Origin: Hydractinia symbiolongicarpus
Lineage: Eukaryota > Cnidaria > Hydrozoa > Anthoathecata > Hydractiniidae
Length of the DNA stretch: 64,000 nt
NCBI RefSeq assembly: GCF_029227915.1
Contig: NC_079880.1
Location: 16,572,001-16,636,000, forward strand
Reading direction: 5' to 3'
A model generated the notes under the pieces. The model made no database searches. It was not told the origin of the DNA and was given only the letters and a program-made list of their open reading frames with translations. How positions within the stretch are numbered: position 1 is the stretch's first letter; every line of letters starts with the position of its first letter. A program made the translations under genes and the position numbers. This document shows, piece after piece, positions 1 through 13,139 of the stretch.

Positions 1-329
1 AGTGATTCTTGTAACGCCTTGTAACGCATGGACATGCTGATTGTAACGCCTTGAAACACGTTGTAACGCCTTGTAACCTATTTCCGTGAAAAAATGACTT
101 TGAAATTTTTGGAAATGGCTAGAGTGATTCTTGTAACCCCTTGTAACGCATGGACATGCTGATTGTAACGCCTTGCAACACGTTGTAACGCTTTGTAACC
201 TATTTCCATGAAGAAATGACTTTGAAATTTTTGTAAATGGCTAGAGTGATTCTTGTAACGCCTTGTAACGCATGGACATGCTGATTGTAACGCCTTGCAA
301 CACGTTGTAACGCTTTGTAACCTATTTCT
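1..329. repeat. 122-bp satellite, about 2.7 copies, cut by the window edge
   Basis: The segment starting AGTGATTCTTGTAAC recurs at 1, 123 and 245, giving an exact 122-bp period. The third copy stops near 329. Each unit is itself built from degenerate copies of TTGTAACGC. The array probably continues to the left of the window. Confidence 0.9.
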
Positions 330-477
330 GCAGAGAAAACCGCTTTTCGCATGTCACTTTAGAAAAGAAGTATGTGGTGGGATATGAGGGAAGGAAAAGG
401 CAAAAAAGTTTATTTTTAATTGTCTTCTTTGTCCGAACTAATGCAGATAACATCACAATCGAGCGAATTCGTTGAAT

Positions 478-600
478 TATCTGCGGAAAATAGCTCTAAT
501 TTTACTGAAGAAATTTCAGGAACACATTCATCATCTGACACGAGGTTGATAAGTGGGCATTGATATTAAAGTCACCCACAATAATCCAAAGAGTTGATTA
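478..600 (-). pseudogene. AP-endonuclease fragment (Helentron/LINE type)
   Basis: On the minus strand, near 585-560, the reading WIIVGDFNINAH appears. It carries the GDFNIN motif typical of the APE-type endonuclease of Helentrons and CR1-like LINEs, and runs about 25 more codons to a stop. The same motif is encoded on the plus strand near 1775-1800, so this is a small inverted remnant of a related element. Confidence 0.5.
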
Positions 601-624
601 ACACTAAATGATCTCTTAAACAAT

Positions 625-1956
625 TGAAGTTGAAGATGAGAAACTACTGATATCTCGATTTGTTACACAAAGCAATGTAACTTATCATGATGATGCTCTT
701 TATATTTTTGCAGAAAATAAACTATGTGAAGAACATAATTGTCAAATGTTGAGATTAAATGAAAATCTTTTGTATTCAATACTGTTAATTGATGATTTCC
801 CTAAAAGTGTTGCTAGAAAAGTTAATGACAAAGCACTTAATCGCAATCAAAGTCAAACGGGTGGTTTGGTAGGCAAACTAGAAGTCACGGTTGATGCAAG
901 AGTAATGTTAACTATTAATATTGACATTGCAGATCGTTTAATTAATGGAAAACTTGGGAAAAATAAACATATATTATTTAATGCTGATGGTTTTGTTAAT
1001 AATGTTTATATAAAATTTGATGATGATCAAGCTGGTCTAAAAAGAAAGGAATTTGGCAAGGCAACACAGACGGATACCTATTGTAAAAGCAGAGGCAAAT
1101 ATAAGCGAACACTATTTACCTTGATGTTAGCTTGCGCATGCACGGTCCATAAAGTTTAAGTCTTGATCAGGTAATTTTTCATTGCTAAACAAAAACGTTT
1201 TAACAATGATCAGATGTATGTAGCCTTACGTTAAATGACTTCCTTGAATGGACTATTTTAAACAGGTGAATTCAAACCATCTGCTCTTAAAGCTGACACT
1301 AAAGCAACATGTGAATATGATCGCATGAGAAGAAGAGAAGCTACACTCCAACCATTGCAACAAGATTATAATTCAGAAACTAAATTGACAATTACACACA
1401 TATGTACAAGGTCCCTTAACAGACATGCTGTAGATATTTTTCATGATCAATTTTTGAGAAGCTCTGATGTAACGTGTCTCACTGAAACTCAACTTTAACC
1501 AAAAAAACGTACAGATGGTATTTCAGATATTTTTAGATAATTTTCATATGTTATATAACAAATCCATTGATAAGTTTCAAAGTCTTTCATTTTGTTATAA
1601 TCTTAATGTTAAAATAGTTAACTCTTATCAAAGCACTGTCATTTCTATTATGGAATTTAAAAAACCTTCTTTCTCACTAAATCCGTTCAAATTAGTGTTA
1701 TTATACATCTTGTTTGTTTGAATTCTATGAAACGTTGTCCGATATTGTTCAGTTATCATCAGTTCAAATTATTGTGGGTGACTTTAATATCAATGATCAC
1801 ACACGTTCAAATGTATTGTCACCGATATTGCAGAATTTTCACTATATAGTACAAGAACCAACTCATCATGGTGGAGCAACACTTGACCATATATATGTAA
1901 AGAAAGAATTGTTCAAGGATTTTAAACTTGATCATGTAAAATGTTTATACTTTTAG
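625..1956 (+). pseudogene. Decayed Helentron helicase C-terminus plus endonuclease
   Basis: The open segment 746-1159 and the in-frame sequence just before it (DDALYIFAEN) align by eye with the C-terminal Pif1-type helicase of the better-preserved Helentron at 33862-35320. Shared blocks are IFAEN, NRNQSQTGGL, VDARVMLT, IDIADRLING and ACTVHKV. Past 1160 stops and shifts accumulate, but MYVAL, NRHAVDIF and TCLTETQL are still readable. The APE-type endonuclease survives at about 1750-1956 (IIVGDFNIND, EPTHHGGATLDHIYVK). Rep and the Walker A half are absent, so this is a 3' fragment. It is too degraded to make protein. Confidence 0.8.
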
Positions 1957-4082
1957 GTTCGAAGTAATATAGTTATGTATTTGATTTTTATAAGTTTAAG
2001 TTTAGTTTTGTTTTTTATGGTCCTCACAAATGCAATGTAGGCAATGGGAACAGTGACAGATTTAGGGTATGTCAAGCTAGTCGGGTGGACGTACTTAATT
2101 TTCGTCTAAAGCCTTGTTGTTGCGATTTCAAAAAAGTATTCCGCTTAAGCACAAAAATCTTCCAGGGTGGCTTTCGTAATATGCTCTGGGTTGTATTTCT
2201 ATAGAATTTCTACACATAATACACACATGCATGTATTATATAGTTGAGCGCATATTCATCAATGATATGGCGTAATACGTAAGAAGCTGCTAATTATCCT
2301 ACGAGTAACTTCGCAGGCCACAAAATTGAGTTATTTGCTTTAATTCATTTTAAAAATTGTAGCGTATAGCCCCTAATTTAATCTCGCTGTACTTCGACTT
2401 ACTTGTTGTATTAGGTGGTGAAAAATATAAATAATGGTAACATATGACCGTAAGAACCATAAACCAACACCCGTAATTTTAACATAAGTAAGTCAAATAA
2501 GGCGAGAATATTCTTTAAGGGGTAGTGACTTGTGAAATACCGTTAAAAACCGTTAAAAACAAAAACAAATGATGCTTTACTTCGTCGCACAATAGTTTTT
2601 CGCAACAAAAATAAAATAGTAAACAACATATTTACCTTTGAAAATTTGTTATCAAGGTCATAAAGCAGCAAAGAAATAAGAACTTGACAAAAATTGTACA
2701 ACTACCCCCTGATAAATTTATTGCGACTGACTTGTGAAGAGATCCATGCTGAACTGAATATAAAACTTTGAAACCGTAGCATGTGTGCTGTTCGTACAAA
2801 GTTTTCTTGTCAGCTGGAGAAAGAAAACGCATGATGCTTTTGTATTAATAAAGCTTTGCTCTTAGTTAAGTTGGATAAAAAAAGTTGTTGTGCATGGCAC
2901 TACGAATTTTCGAATTAAAAGCAGATGTGAAGTGGAATGAGCTGCTCTTTTTAAATCAACGATTTTAGCTTAAAATAGAATGGTTTACTTTACAAGACCT
3001 CGAAAAATACTATTTTCTGGTGAACTTTGTTTATAAATGGATGGTGTTTAGGCAGAAGTAGATTTTGTAATGTTGTTTCTAATGTGTTCTGAGCTAGTTA
3101 GAATGGAGACAAATTGTGCAGAAAAACTTTCATACTATACGATAAAAAATCACTGAGCTGTAAGATTTTTGTTATTTATATAAAAATGGAAAATGCCTTA
3201 TTTGTATAAAAAATGTAATTTATATTTTATAAAATATAATTTTATGTTGTCTTGTATAAGTTTTATTCTGCTTTTTTTCTCACACAGTACTGTTACCAGT
3301 TTGATTGAGGTGTGCCAGAACATACAAATATATATCTCTATACAGTAGTGTTCCTAAAACATTCATTTAAACCACGCGGAACGATATAGGTATATAAGAC
3401 AATCATCGTACTGCTGATCGTACTGCTGTTGTTGTAGATTTGTGGAAATTTTCGTGGACTGTTTCCGTAAGAATATATTTTGAACTCCAATCCTAAAACA
3501 TTGCTAAATTTAGCAACTAGAAAAAGTGGACATCCCATAGCTTTCAGAAACGAGAGAATAATACCTCGTTACCTCTCTAAAAAGTAGCTACAAGCAAACA
3601 AGTGACCCCAGATGCCATGAATTATTGCAAAAAAAATGACTGATGGCTAGATAGTTAGCTACAGCTGTCTAATTAATTAACATCGCAAATACTGACATTT
3701 TAACAAATAACCTTAGTTAATGTTGCCAGTTTTGACAACTTGTTTTCTCTCATTTTTTGCTAAAATAAAAAAATAAGTGAGATACTTTAAAAGTTAATGT
3801 GATAAGCTGCATATGCCCTAAAAAGTGCACCCTACAGGTACTTTTAAGTCATAGAAATACAGAATTTATGTCAATATTACTTCGTTTATCAACAAATATG
3901 CCTCTTTAGTTAAAGAAGTGTTAATTAACTGCACAACATTGAGCCTGGTACCTCAAAAGTCCTGCACATAACTTTAACAAAAAAAAACATTATAATGGAA
4001 GAAAAAACTGTGAACGATGGCACGAACAAACTTTGTTAAAAGTTTGTTTGCATAGAGTTCTTAAAGAGGCTTATATTTATAC
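1957..4082. other. Gene-free AT-rich DNA
   Basis: Only short open frames (66 codons or fewer) without recognisable motifs are present. No RNA gene, tandem repeat or convincing inverted repeat was seen. Confidence 0.5.
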
Positions 4083-4630
4083 CATTTATGCACTCTCAGG
4101 GTTGTCTGTTTTTTAAGGGATTTCTGCATTAAAAATGATATTTTTTATGTTGTAGAGAATAAAAAGTTGTTTATCAATTCCTTTGACATTTTTTAAAAAT
4201 CTTTATATAAATTTTAAGTATTCAAAATCCGGGATCCTATGATGTCATAAGAAAGTTTTGAAAAATGCTGACATTATATTTATACCTGTAATTAAAGATA
4301 AGATAATTTTTAAACTACAAAACTTTACACATGTCAAGATATCATCTAGAGCATAAATCCACACCGCTTAAAAGTTTTGATATTATGTAAGTTCGCAGGA
4401 TATATCAAGTATTAATCTGTGCTTCTTACCTTATTACATCATAAATGATGATCTCATAAGGTCAGCTGGAAATCATTTAAGCTCAATATCTTAAGAACGA
4501 AAAAATATATTTTAAAAATTTCAAAAAATTGATAAACAACTTTTTATCTTCTATAACATACAAAAATATCATTTTTAATGCAAGAATGCCTTTGAGGGCC
4601 AGTCATTGTAAATAAAAGTGCTGTTTTGTG
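4083..4630. mobile_element. MITE with long terminal inverted repeats
   Basis: The segment around 4127-4180 (GCATTAAAAATGATATTTTT, then AAAAAGTTGTTTATCAATT) recurs as its reverse complement at about 4530-4585. The pairing is about 55 bp with a few mismatches, and weaker similarity reaches outward. The roughly 350-bp centre is non-coding. Family and target duplication could not be fixed by eye. Confidence 0.7.
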
Positions 4631-7600
4631 GGAATAATTCGGGTGAGTGGCGACTTTGGGAAGTTTAAGAATAATTTGGGAGAAGTTCTGGAGAAAATGG
4701 TAAATTTTATTCAAAACATTTTTGAACTTGCCCTTATATATGCAGTCGTTTGCAGCTTATTGGCACTCCCTCATGCATTAGATTTGTTTTGACAGCCACC
4801 TTGATTGACGTGTGCCCGGTCAGGATTTTTTTGAGGCCACATTGATAGAAAAAGATCTGAGAGTTAGTGAAAAAGTGAAATTGAGATACAATTCATACAA
4901 CAAATTCTTTCGGAATGTGGAACAAACAAAATGTTATGTCACACTCAACACGTGTAAGTTGACATGTACCTTCCCAAGTGAACAGTGCAAAAAAGTTTGT
5001 TATCGTGCAAAATTTCGCACATAAATTATGGGCAAAATATTTTGTGCAAAAATGAATAAGTGCGAAAAAATACTTCTTGTTATAAACAAAACGTTTTTAA
5101 GGCATCTATATTTTGTCTAAAACTCTGAATTTTACTAGTTTATTTCCTGTTTTGGGGGTGAATGCTAGCACTAAAATTATTACGCACAAAATGTTTATAT
5201 TTCAACTAGTGTGCAACCATTATGCAAATAGCCACCAACAAAATATGACCACATAGGCTAACATGATAAACAATGGAATTTCCCAAATAATTGTAGCTAT
5301 AAGGCAAGAAACTGTGATATCTTGTGCATGTCAGTGCAATCAAAGTGCCATTTACCTAAATTCTAAAAAAGTTGTCCTAAAATGACACTGCGAAACAAAG
5401 AAACTGTATATTGCTAGTTCTCGTAACCTATACAGAGAATTGTATATGATATATATTGGAATTAATTGTCTTTAACTACATGTTGCTATTTCCTGTTTTG
5501 TATGGTGTCATTGTAAGGGACCGCCAACAAATAGTGTTATATATCGAAAGAGGACGTCCTTACCAAACTTGCCACGCTTATTGGCTAATGTCGCAAGTAT
5601 GCATGTATGTATGTTAACCTTGAGGATAAGACGTGGCAGTTTTACATATATAAAACTTCAAATAAAGGAATTTCAAATTATAGTATGTATGTCTAAAATC
5701 TTAAATGCGAGAAGTGTGGCAAGTTTGGCAAAGACCCCTTAAGCATCTCGTTTTTATTTTGTGTCTGAATAGTTTTTTTCTTTTTCCTGAAAGCGAAAAA
5801 ATCAGTTTGATAAAAAGATTGTATCGATTTGTCTCTTGTCGATAACAATTAAAGCATTGCCTTTAAAGAGGCAGTAATTGAATAGTAACCTGGTGTTAAT
5901 TCAGTTGGTAATGAAATTTTGATTTTGTTCCTCGTATTCCAAATGTTCTCTTTTTCAGATCAGCCATTATCAAAACATCTATCATCAACACTTTAAAAAA
6001 ATTTGAGCAAGATAATATACGTTTTGAACGCCTAAATACTGAAACATTCAAATGCTAATTACTGAATAAATGAAATATTGAACTATTTATATTCGGTCAA
6101 TCGTATATAACAAATTTTCCAGAATTTTCTAGAGTAATTTCAAAGGTATCAAGTTAAAGATTTTACTTCTTTTAGAAATTATTACTATGTGTAAAATCTG
6201 TAATTTTAGTATTTCATTTGTTCAGTTGTATTGTATATATATACACTATTTTTATAAGAACCAGAAATATTGCGTGTTCTTAATTTTTTACTTGTTGAGC
6301 CTAGAATTGTACAGTATATTACAAATTTTGGAAGCCAGAAATATATTAATTGATTCTGTGAAAAATTTTGCGTTGAAAGATAATTCTCATGTTGGTTTTC
6401 AGAGAAAAGGGAAAAATCTGTAAAGTTTCAGCCTTGCTATTGTTCTTATTTTGTTTTTATTGTGTTTTATTGTTGTTCTTATAAAATCGTTCTTATAGAG
6501 AAAATAAGTGTATGTAATTTGATTTAAACTTACAGTAATAATCGAGAATTGAATTTTAAAATTTTCGAATATTCAATGATTTTGTGCCCCTATTTTGGTT
6601 TTAAGGTCCACTTCAAAGTTCAGTACTCTTTCTGATTATTGCTAATGGCAGGAATCTTTAAGCCGCAGGGCTTCTTGTTTCTAATTAATTTATGACCCAC
6701 AACTCCACTAAAGATTTAACTTGATAACAGAGAAGTATATACCTCGTTTGCATCTCAAATATATAGCTACCTAAAGCAGGCTGTTATAATCTGAAGGTAT
6801 ATACGCATATCTAGAAATTATTCTGCCCTTCTTTTCACTCCCTTGTTTTTTTCCATAGGATTTAGAACGCCACAAAAATAAAAACTTTTCCATAAACTGG
6901 ATTTGAAATCTAAACAAACTTCATCAAACAAAATTTTTATTTAGGAAATACTTGATAGCTAGCTAACTGAACTAAAATAGAGTATTATGAAACTTGCACA
7001 TAAAACAGCACAACTTCTTTTTTAACCTTTAAAGATGTTTATTGCAGTTTCCAAGATAATTTTTCCTGTATTTTTTACTCGTGATACAATACCATTTTTT
7101 GATCGCATAAATTAACTCATTCCTCATGACGCGCGTTCGCATATTCTGGCCATGTATTGGACAAAAATCACTTAACGATACCAGGGTATTTTTCGTCGTC
7201 TTCTCTTATATTAAGAAGACAAAAAACCCTGGGGACGTGGGTGGGAAAGGTGTATTAATTTATTAATTTCCCTCCAGCCAAAATTTCTTTCCTTTATAAT
7301 TAGCTAAAATAAAAAAAGTCAAGATTTATCAAGCGAAGAGATGATCGTTAAATAAATATAAATAATTGCTATAGAAATCTGAACGCACATCACGTGTAGT
7401 GTGTGTTGCTTCGTTTTATTTTCACTCAAGGTGAATTTCCACTCAAGAGCAAACAGGTCGAAACAAATAAAAAAATAGCTAAATTTGATTGCCTATCTGC
7501 TAATTGTTCTTTTATTTTATTTCAGTTGCATCGGAACTAATCGAAACAGAAAATTTTATTAACTAATCAGATTCCAGAAATCACAAAGTTCTTAAGTGGA

Positions 7601-8046
7601 AACCCACTGACATTGTAAATTTCCAATATGTAAAATCATTCATCTACAAAACTCTGTAATGACGGGTAGTTTTTAAACTTTTCCATTTTCAACGCAGCAT
7701 CAAGGCGCAAACAGTATTTTTAAATTTGCGCAGGCTTAACCCCTATAAGCCTTTAAACGCGCAAAGGGGTTTATATACAGTGTTTAAGAGCAAATTGATT
7801 GAAGATTCCTGTGTCAAAATCGATTAGGTGTGAAAACATCGTTTCTAATGTGGTGGTGGGTGGGGATGTAGGAAGTCTCACTCTTACCGTTTTTTATGAA
7901 CGTTTCGGAACTAGACTGTACAGACGAAAAGATCTTATTTTAAATTATTTTAAATAAGATAGTTCTTATATTTCACACAAATGTTCTCTATTGCTTCATA
8001 TGTTGAGTGTATAGTTTGCCACAGTCTGTTTACGTACTGTTTGTAG
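4631..8046. other. Gene-free AT-rich DNA
   Basis: The open frames here (70 and 78 codons) have no recognisable domain. A short imperfect palindrome of ATCTTATTTTAAA type lies at about 7929-7957. Nothing else is supported. Confidence 0.5.
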
Positions 8047-8057
8047 TTTATTTTATT
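8047..8057 (-). promoter_or_regulatory. Two overlapping AATAAA poly(A) signals of the GPCR gene
   Basis: On the minus strand AATAAAATAAA occurs about 105 nt beyond the receptor stop codon, a normal position for 3'-end formation. Cleavage is expected shortly after it. Confidence 0.5.
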
Positions 8058-8159
8058 TTCTCAATCAAAAACTCAAGATAAATGAATGTTTGAGGTTTAA
8101 AATTCGAAGTAACAGATCTCTGGGTTTTGATGGCGTATCTGAGTTTGGTACATGACATA

Positions 8160-11079
8160 CTATGAGTTTGCGATTTTCAGTTGACCCGTGTTCCCGTTTG
8201 TCATAATCGTTGTTGATTTTCTCAACGGAGGAGTCAACATATTTTCGTCAATTTTATAATCTTGTGCAGAACTGATTTCTCTTTCTATGTGTAAATGTTT
8301 TGAATAACTTAAGGATAGCATTTGAGGCTTCGTGTTCAATTCAGGTAACGTCGGAGAAAATAAAATCTTGATCTTTTGACCAAAAAGTCCGACCAGCGTT
8401 ACATACCCGTTGACGATACATACTCCGCACATTAAATATTCTTTTATGAAGGCTTCTTCTTGTCCTGTTGCTAGGAAGTACGTTGGCAGAAATATAGACC
8501 ATGTTACGCAAGTTATATACAAAGTTATGCCGATAAATTTCGCCTCGTTGTAATTCTTTGGAAAATGTCTTGTTTTAAAAGCCAGTATGGTGCATGCTAT
8601 CATAAATATGACACTAAGTGCAAGATTAAGTAGTAGTAATATTGAACTAGTATCTCCTTTGCAATGAAGTGTAATAAGCGATTTATCAGAAACAACTTGA
8701 CTCGGTGCCGGCATTTTTGACGCGAACCACACTCCTGCCAGTAACAATTGTATGAAAACAATTCCAAGTAAGAGGAAAAGCTGTGATTGTGGACTTATTA
8801 AAGATGGTCGGGATATTGAAGTTTTGGCATTCCGAAAAATCCGATAAATCCGATTGGTTTTTAAAAACAACGGAGCATAACATTTTAGAAAGGCTAAACC
8901 AGGTAAAGTCCCTCTAAAGGTGCAAGAAGCAACAGTAGGTTTTGTTAAATATGTCAACGGGCATGCAAAAGTCAACCCAATGCCTAACAATATCATATAA
9001 CAGAGATCTCGTCCCGAGGATCGGATAACATAATGGTTATTAAATCTGACAAACAAAACAACGATTACAACTGTCAAACATAAGCCAGCTGTTGTTAGTA
9101 ATAAAAACAGTAATGAAAGCGGACTCTTTGCGTTAATGAAATGTTCTGGCAGTAAAATGCACTTTTTTCTTGTATGATCAGCCATTTCCGTTTTTTGACA
9201 AGATTTGCACGTGTCATTTAAGGATATACTATTTACGGGACATATTTTGCACGTCCAGCAACATCTTGCTTTTAGTGGGTTTGCATCTTTGACCCGTATA
9301 TGCGTAATAGGACACGGAACACTGCATATCGCCAATGGCTGAGTTTCTGTCCCGTTTCTTACAGACACTGCCTTATCGAACATGGTAAAGTTGGCCATTC
9401 TCTTCCTTAATACATCTTGGGCGTATTTAAGCATAGTATTTCTTTTGATTTTCCATGTTCCAATTAAAATGTTTTTATATGCACCATTTACATTGTTGAA
9501 GCTATGTACATCATATTGCACGTATTGAGACTTTTTTGTGTTTATAGTGCCATCTATATAAGCCATTTGTTTTAAGATAGTAAACACTGTGTAGGAGTAT
9601 ATATCTCGTTTGGTAGCATTAATGTTGCACCAGGTTTTGTTTTCCACGCTTCTTTTATTTTCCTGCCGACAAAACAACTGTAACAAACTTCTCACAGCTT
9701 TACCTACTGAATTGACAGCATCTATGACAGTGTGAACAGGGGTAATGGGATAATAACCATGGCCAACTCCCAATTTACTACTTCTGCTGCAAAAGCGTTT
9801 GCGACTTTTAATTTTATTATTTAAAGTGCAATTGAAAAGATTCTCCCAAAATAATTTAAAGTACCGCTGAGGATTGTTCCATGGGTTTTGAGATAGGAAA
9901 TATTTTTTAAACTCAATATTCTCTGGGTGGTGTAGGTCAATGCTTAGGGTACCCAGGGCTGTCTCTTCGTAACCTTTCACGACTTCGATATAATTTGTGC
10001 AACCGTAAGCACACAGCAGATAAAACCTGCCACCTAATTTCAACTTTAGAATTGTTTCAAGTAAAAATCGAGAATCATCGATCGTCGTGAACAATACAAC
10101 CGCTTTTAATCGCTGATCCAAATTCAGGCTCAAGATTGCGTCCATATAATGTTTTAGTTTTGGTTCACTTGGTAAATCTATTAGTTCAGCTAAACAAACA
10201 TTAATTGTTGATAATTTCGAAATAAAATTGCGCGCTTCTCTTTCGCCGTCGTAACCATAAGAATTAATAAGAGCTATATAATTCCATTTCAAGGAGCCAA
10301 TCACATCAAGGACAACTTGTATTCTGAATCTATCAGAAGGCACTGTTCGTACCATGTGACCATATGCTGTACCGGTTTTATCGAAGTCGCTATATGTGGC
10401 GCCATAGCTCACCACAACTTGGCGGAAAGTGCCAGTAAGTATGCTTGTTATATATGATGTTTCGGACGTATGCGGGCCAATTAGGAATGGAATGTGTCCC
10501 ATAAACGTCGACAAAACAGACATTCGTATTTTGCGTCTCATGCCCATATCTATGACTCTGTAAATACCTAGTTTGTAACCAGATAAAAAGTCGGTTTCGT
10601 TATTAATTTTTTCCACTGCATATCTCATTGCTTCTGCCATCATAATTCCAGACTGATAATTAATTCTCTTGCCGTATTTGATTGGAAATATCCCATTGAG
10701 ACGGAACGTACCACTTCCTAAAAAATTAAAAATGTAGGAAATATGTATTCCCCATATGTAGCTCCACATAAAAGATTCATTTAGAGATACCGTTCAGTAT
10801 ATTACCATGCCATATTCAAACATGAGAGATTTTTGCATATAAATCTTCACATAAGAGATTGTGGCATACACATCTTTACATAACAGATAGTCGTATACAA
10901 ATCTTTACACGAGAGTTTGTTGCATACACATCTTCACATAACAGATTGTTGCATACACATCTTCACATGTGTATACAAAAATGTTAATGAAGGTAATTTA
11001 ACTTACCTCTAAGTATCTCACATGCCACCTTTAAAGGTACGTGTGAGAAAAAGAAAAGTGTCAACAAATGTCGATACAT
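8160..11079 (-). CDS. Class C GPCR, metabotropic-glutamate-receptor-like, two exons
   Basis: Exon 2 (10717-8160) encodes a Venus-flytrap domain (about residues 25-480), a cysteine-rich NCD3G linker (PCPITHIRVKDANPLKARCC and following) and seven membrane segments. Conserved mGluR marks include TVPSDR, SPQSQL in loop 2 and KTRHFPKNYNEAKFIG in loop 3. The open frame continues to 10769, but those codons (MWSYIWG) look intronic: TTTTTTAG precedes 10717. A GTAAGT donor at 11006 follows a 73-nt exon (11079-11007) that encodes MYRHLLTLFFFSHVPLKVAC, a plausible signal peptide. Phases agree (G plus GA gives Gly), giving 876 aa. Aligned by eye with mGluR1, the ligand-site Thr of YSATS is kept (YGATY), but the Ser and Tyr that bind glutamate appear replaced, so the ligand is uncertain. 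Expected in the plasma membrane. Confidence 0.88.
10823..10973. repeat. Intronic minisatellite, about 30-bp period
   Basis: About five degenerate units based on AGATTGTTGCATACACATC and TTCACATAAC follow one another. They lie wholly within the 289-bp GPCR intron (11006-10718). Confidence 0.7.
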
Positions 11080-12011
11080 TATTCTTACTCTAAAAAGAAG
11101 AAATAATAATCGTTGCATCCCTTCTCTAACAAGAATTTATATTTGCTACTTAGAAACTTCTGGCTTGTCCTCTTTTTTCCATCAAGTTTTGAGAAGAAAC
11201 AACTGGAAAATGAACAATAAAAGTGGCGTCAGGTTATTTCATACTGGTTACGTTTACTTGTTGACTATTGCTTTTCCAAAGGGCGTAATATAATATCCAA
11301 GGATATTTGTACCTGGAAGTTGGGACTGAGAAAGCCGAAGCAATTATATTTGAAGTAGACTTTCTACAGTTTGATTTAAAAAGTTTATATAGTGTCAACA
11401 TGAAAACGCCCAAAATTGCTATTTTCCTGCTATCTTCCCAATTTTCATCAAAGGTGAATATACAGAAATTAAATTCGTCAATATAAAAAGCAATTACGTC
11501 ATTAAAAAGCTGTCAAAAGAGTAAATACTTCGGGACAATATCAAAATTACGATAGATAGATAATGGCACATTTATGGTGCAAAAAGTCGAAAAATCTAAT
11601 AATAAGTCAAAATTCTGGCATTGTCTTTAGTGAACTCTATTCAATTTCAAACGAAATATCAGAAGAAATAAGTCACAGTTTAGTTAATTTTAAATTAGTA
11701 AAGGCCCGAATTGACGAAACAATTTTGCATATCAATTCTCAAAATAAAATATTGAACTAAATTTGATCTAAAATTGTTGTGTATATATCATTAAAAAGTA
11801 ATAGAACGATGATACTAAAATGACGTAAGAACACAAATCAATATTCAAAAATTGACCTAATAAAATCAAATTGGTTTGTTTTTATTTGACCGATTTTTCG
11901 TCAGAACAATAATATTTCAAAGGAAATCACAAGCTGCTCACTTTTTTTCGAAACTTACACTCAGCATTTTCATTCATTTCAAATGTTTTTATGCACGTAA
12001 AAGAGAGTAAA
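11080..12011. other. Upstream region of the GPCR gene, no gene seen
   Basis: AT-rich. A 65-codon open frame at 11563-11760 has no recognisable motif and is not called. A promoter for the receptor should lie here, but no clear TATA or Inr arrangement could be assigned. Confidence 0.4.
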
Positions 12012-12350
12012 TAGCCTAAGTCACACGACCGAATTAATTAATAAGTCTGATTAATTAATAATCTAAATCTGATTATTCTGGGAAATTACGGTAAATTCAC
12101 AACACATGTATAATGAATCTGAAAATGATTAATCTGTGTGACTTCAGCTAACTATTTCTTTATTCAATTTAATAGAAAATTCAGATTAGTTACTTCATGT
12201 AATGAATCTTGTTCATTCATTACATGGGTTCATCAGATGAAAATTAATTATTTAAAAACTCCCGTGATCACACTACAGATTAATTTATTGAACACATTAA
12301 TTGTACTAGATTAATTAATTAATTACGTGTGACTTAAGCTAATAGTAGTG
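12012..12350. mobile_element. MITE, about 340 bp, TIR AGCYTAAGTCACACG
   Basis: The left end reads AGCCTAAGTCACACGACC then AATTAATTAAT. The right end, reverse-complemented, reads AGCTTAAGTCACACGTAATT then AATTAATT. A third, internal copy (CTGTGTGACTTCAGCTAA) lies near 12150. The interior is dominated by ATTAATTA runs and is non-coding. Confidence 0.7.
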
Positions 12351-13139
12351 AAGGTGAAATTGGATATCGCAACATTGTTCGCTGTTTTTGAATCTTGGGC
12401 CTAACGATGTCAATGAGTTTCTAAAATACTGTCACAGTGATATACCCTTGATATGCAAAATTACCTGAAAATATCCGTGTTCATTCTTAAATAGCTTCGG
12501 TAGTTCTCAAAATCCGTCAATTTTAATTCGTTCAGAACTGTATTATACGCTTCCCTTCTGTGATGGAGCCAATCTTTCACCCATACAGTTCTTTTTTTCT
12601 AACTTTTCTTTTATGAACAGAAGGAAACTGCTTGAAAAGATTAAAGAGCACAAAATTGTTTCCCCGATGTTATGATAAATTAAATTCAGATTGTTTTTTG
12701 TATAGTGTATGTATACAAAAATATTATATAAATTTAAAAATTGAATAATTATTGACCAAAAATTTTTTGCGTGTATTTTTTTAACAATATTTCGTCAAAT
12801 AATATTTTTCGAAAATTGATCTACAAAACTGTTTCGTCTATTCGGCCCTATAATTTTTATTAATTTTTTTTAGTTTTAATGGTTTTTAAACTCAGTACAA
12901 AACTTCGAAAATTAAGCAGTGTTGGAACACCCCACCAATAAAATCTTGTTCTTAACGGTAATATTGCATTTACTCTTGAATTTTTGTTCACATTCCACTC
13001 TTCGCAAAAACCATACGTTTCAGGTCCCAAATAAACGAAACCTTTCTTCAAAAGATTCCTAATGCATTTCCATTCATTTATGTTTTGATTTATCTTTCTT
13101 TTCTTTCTTGTCTTGATCTTGTCTTAATCTTGTTTTTTT
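12351..13139. other. No gene recognised
   Basis: AT-rich spacer. A 63-codon minus-strand frame at 12860-13051 has no family signature. Confidence 0.4.

Noticed and set aside
1-329. CRISPR-like look of short repeats and spacers
   Set aside because: The repeats are degenerate 9-mers inside a 122-bp satellite in eukaryotic DNA. There are no unique spacers and no cas genes.
2632-3538. Two 66-codon minus-strand frames
   Set aside because: Chance length in AT-rich DNA, with no domain or repeat support.
10718-10769. Start of the GPCR at 10769 (MWSYIWG)
   Set aside because: It lies before a clear splice acceptor. The phase-matched upstream exon gives a better secretory start.
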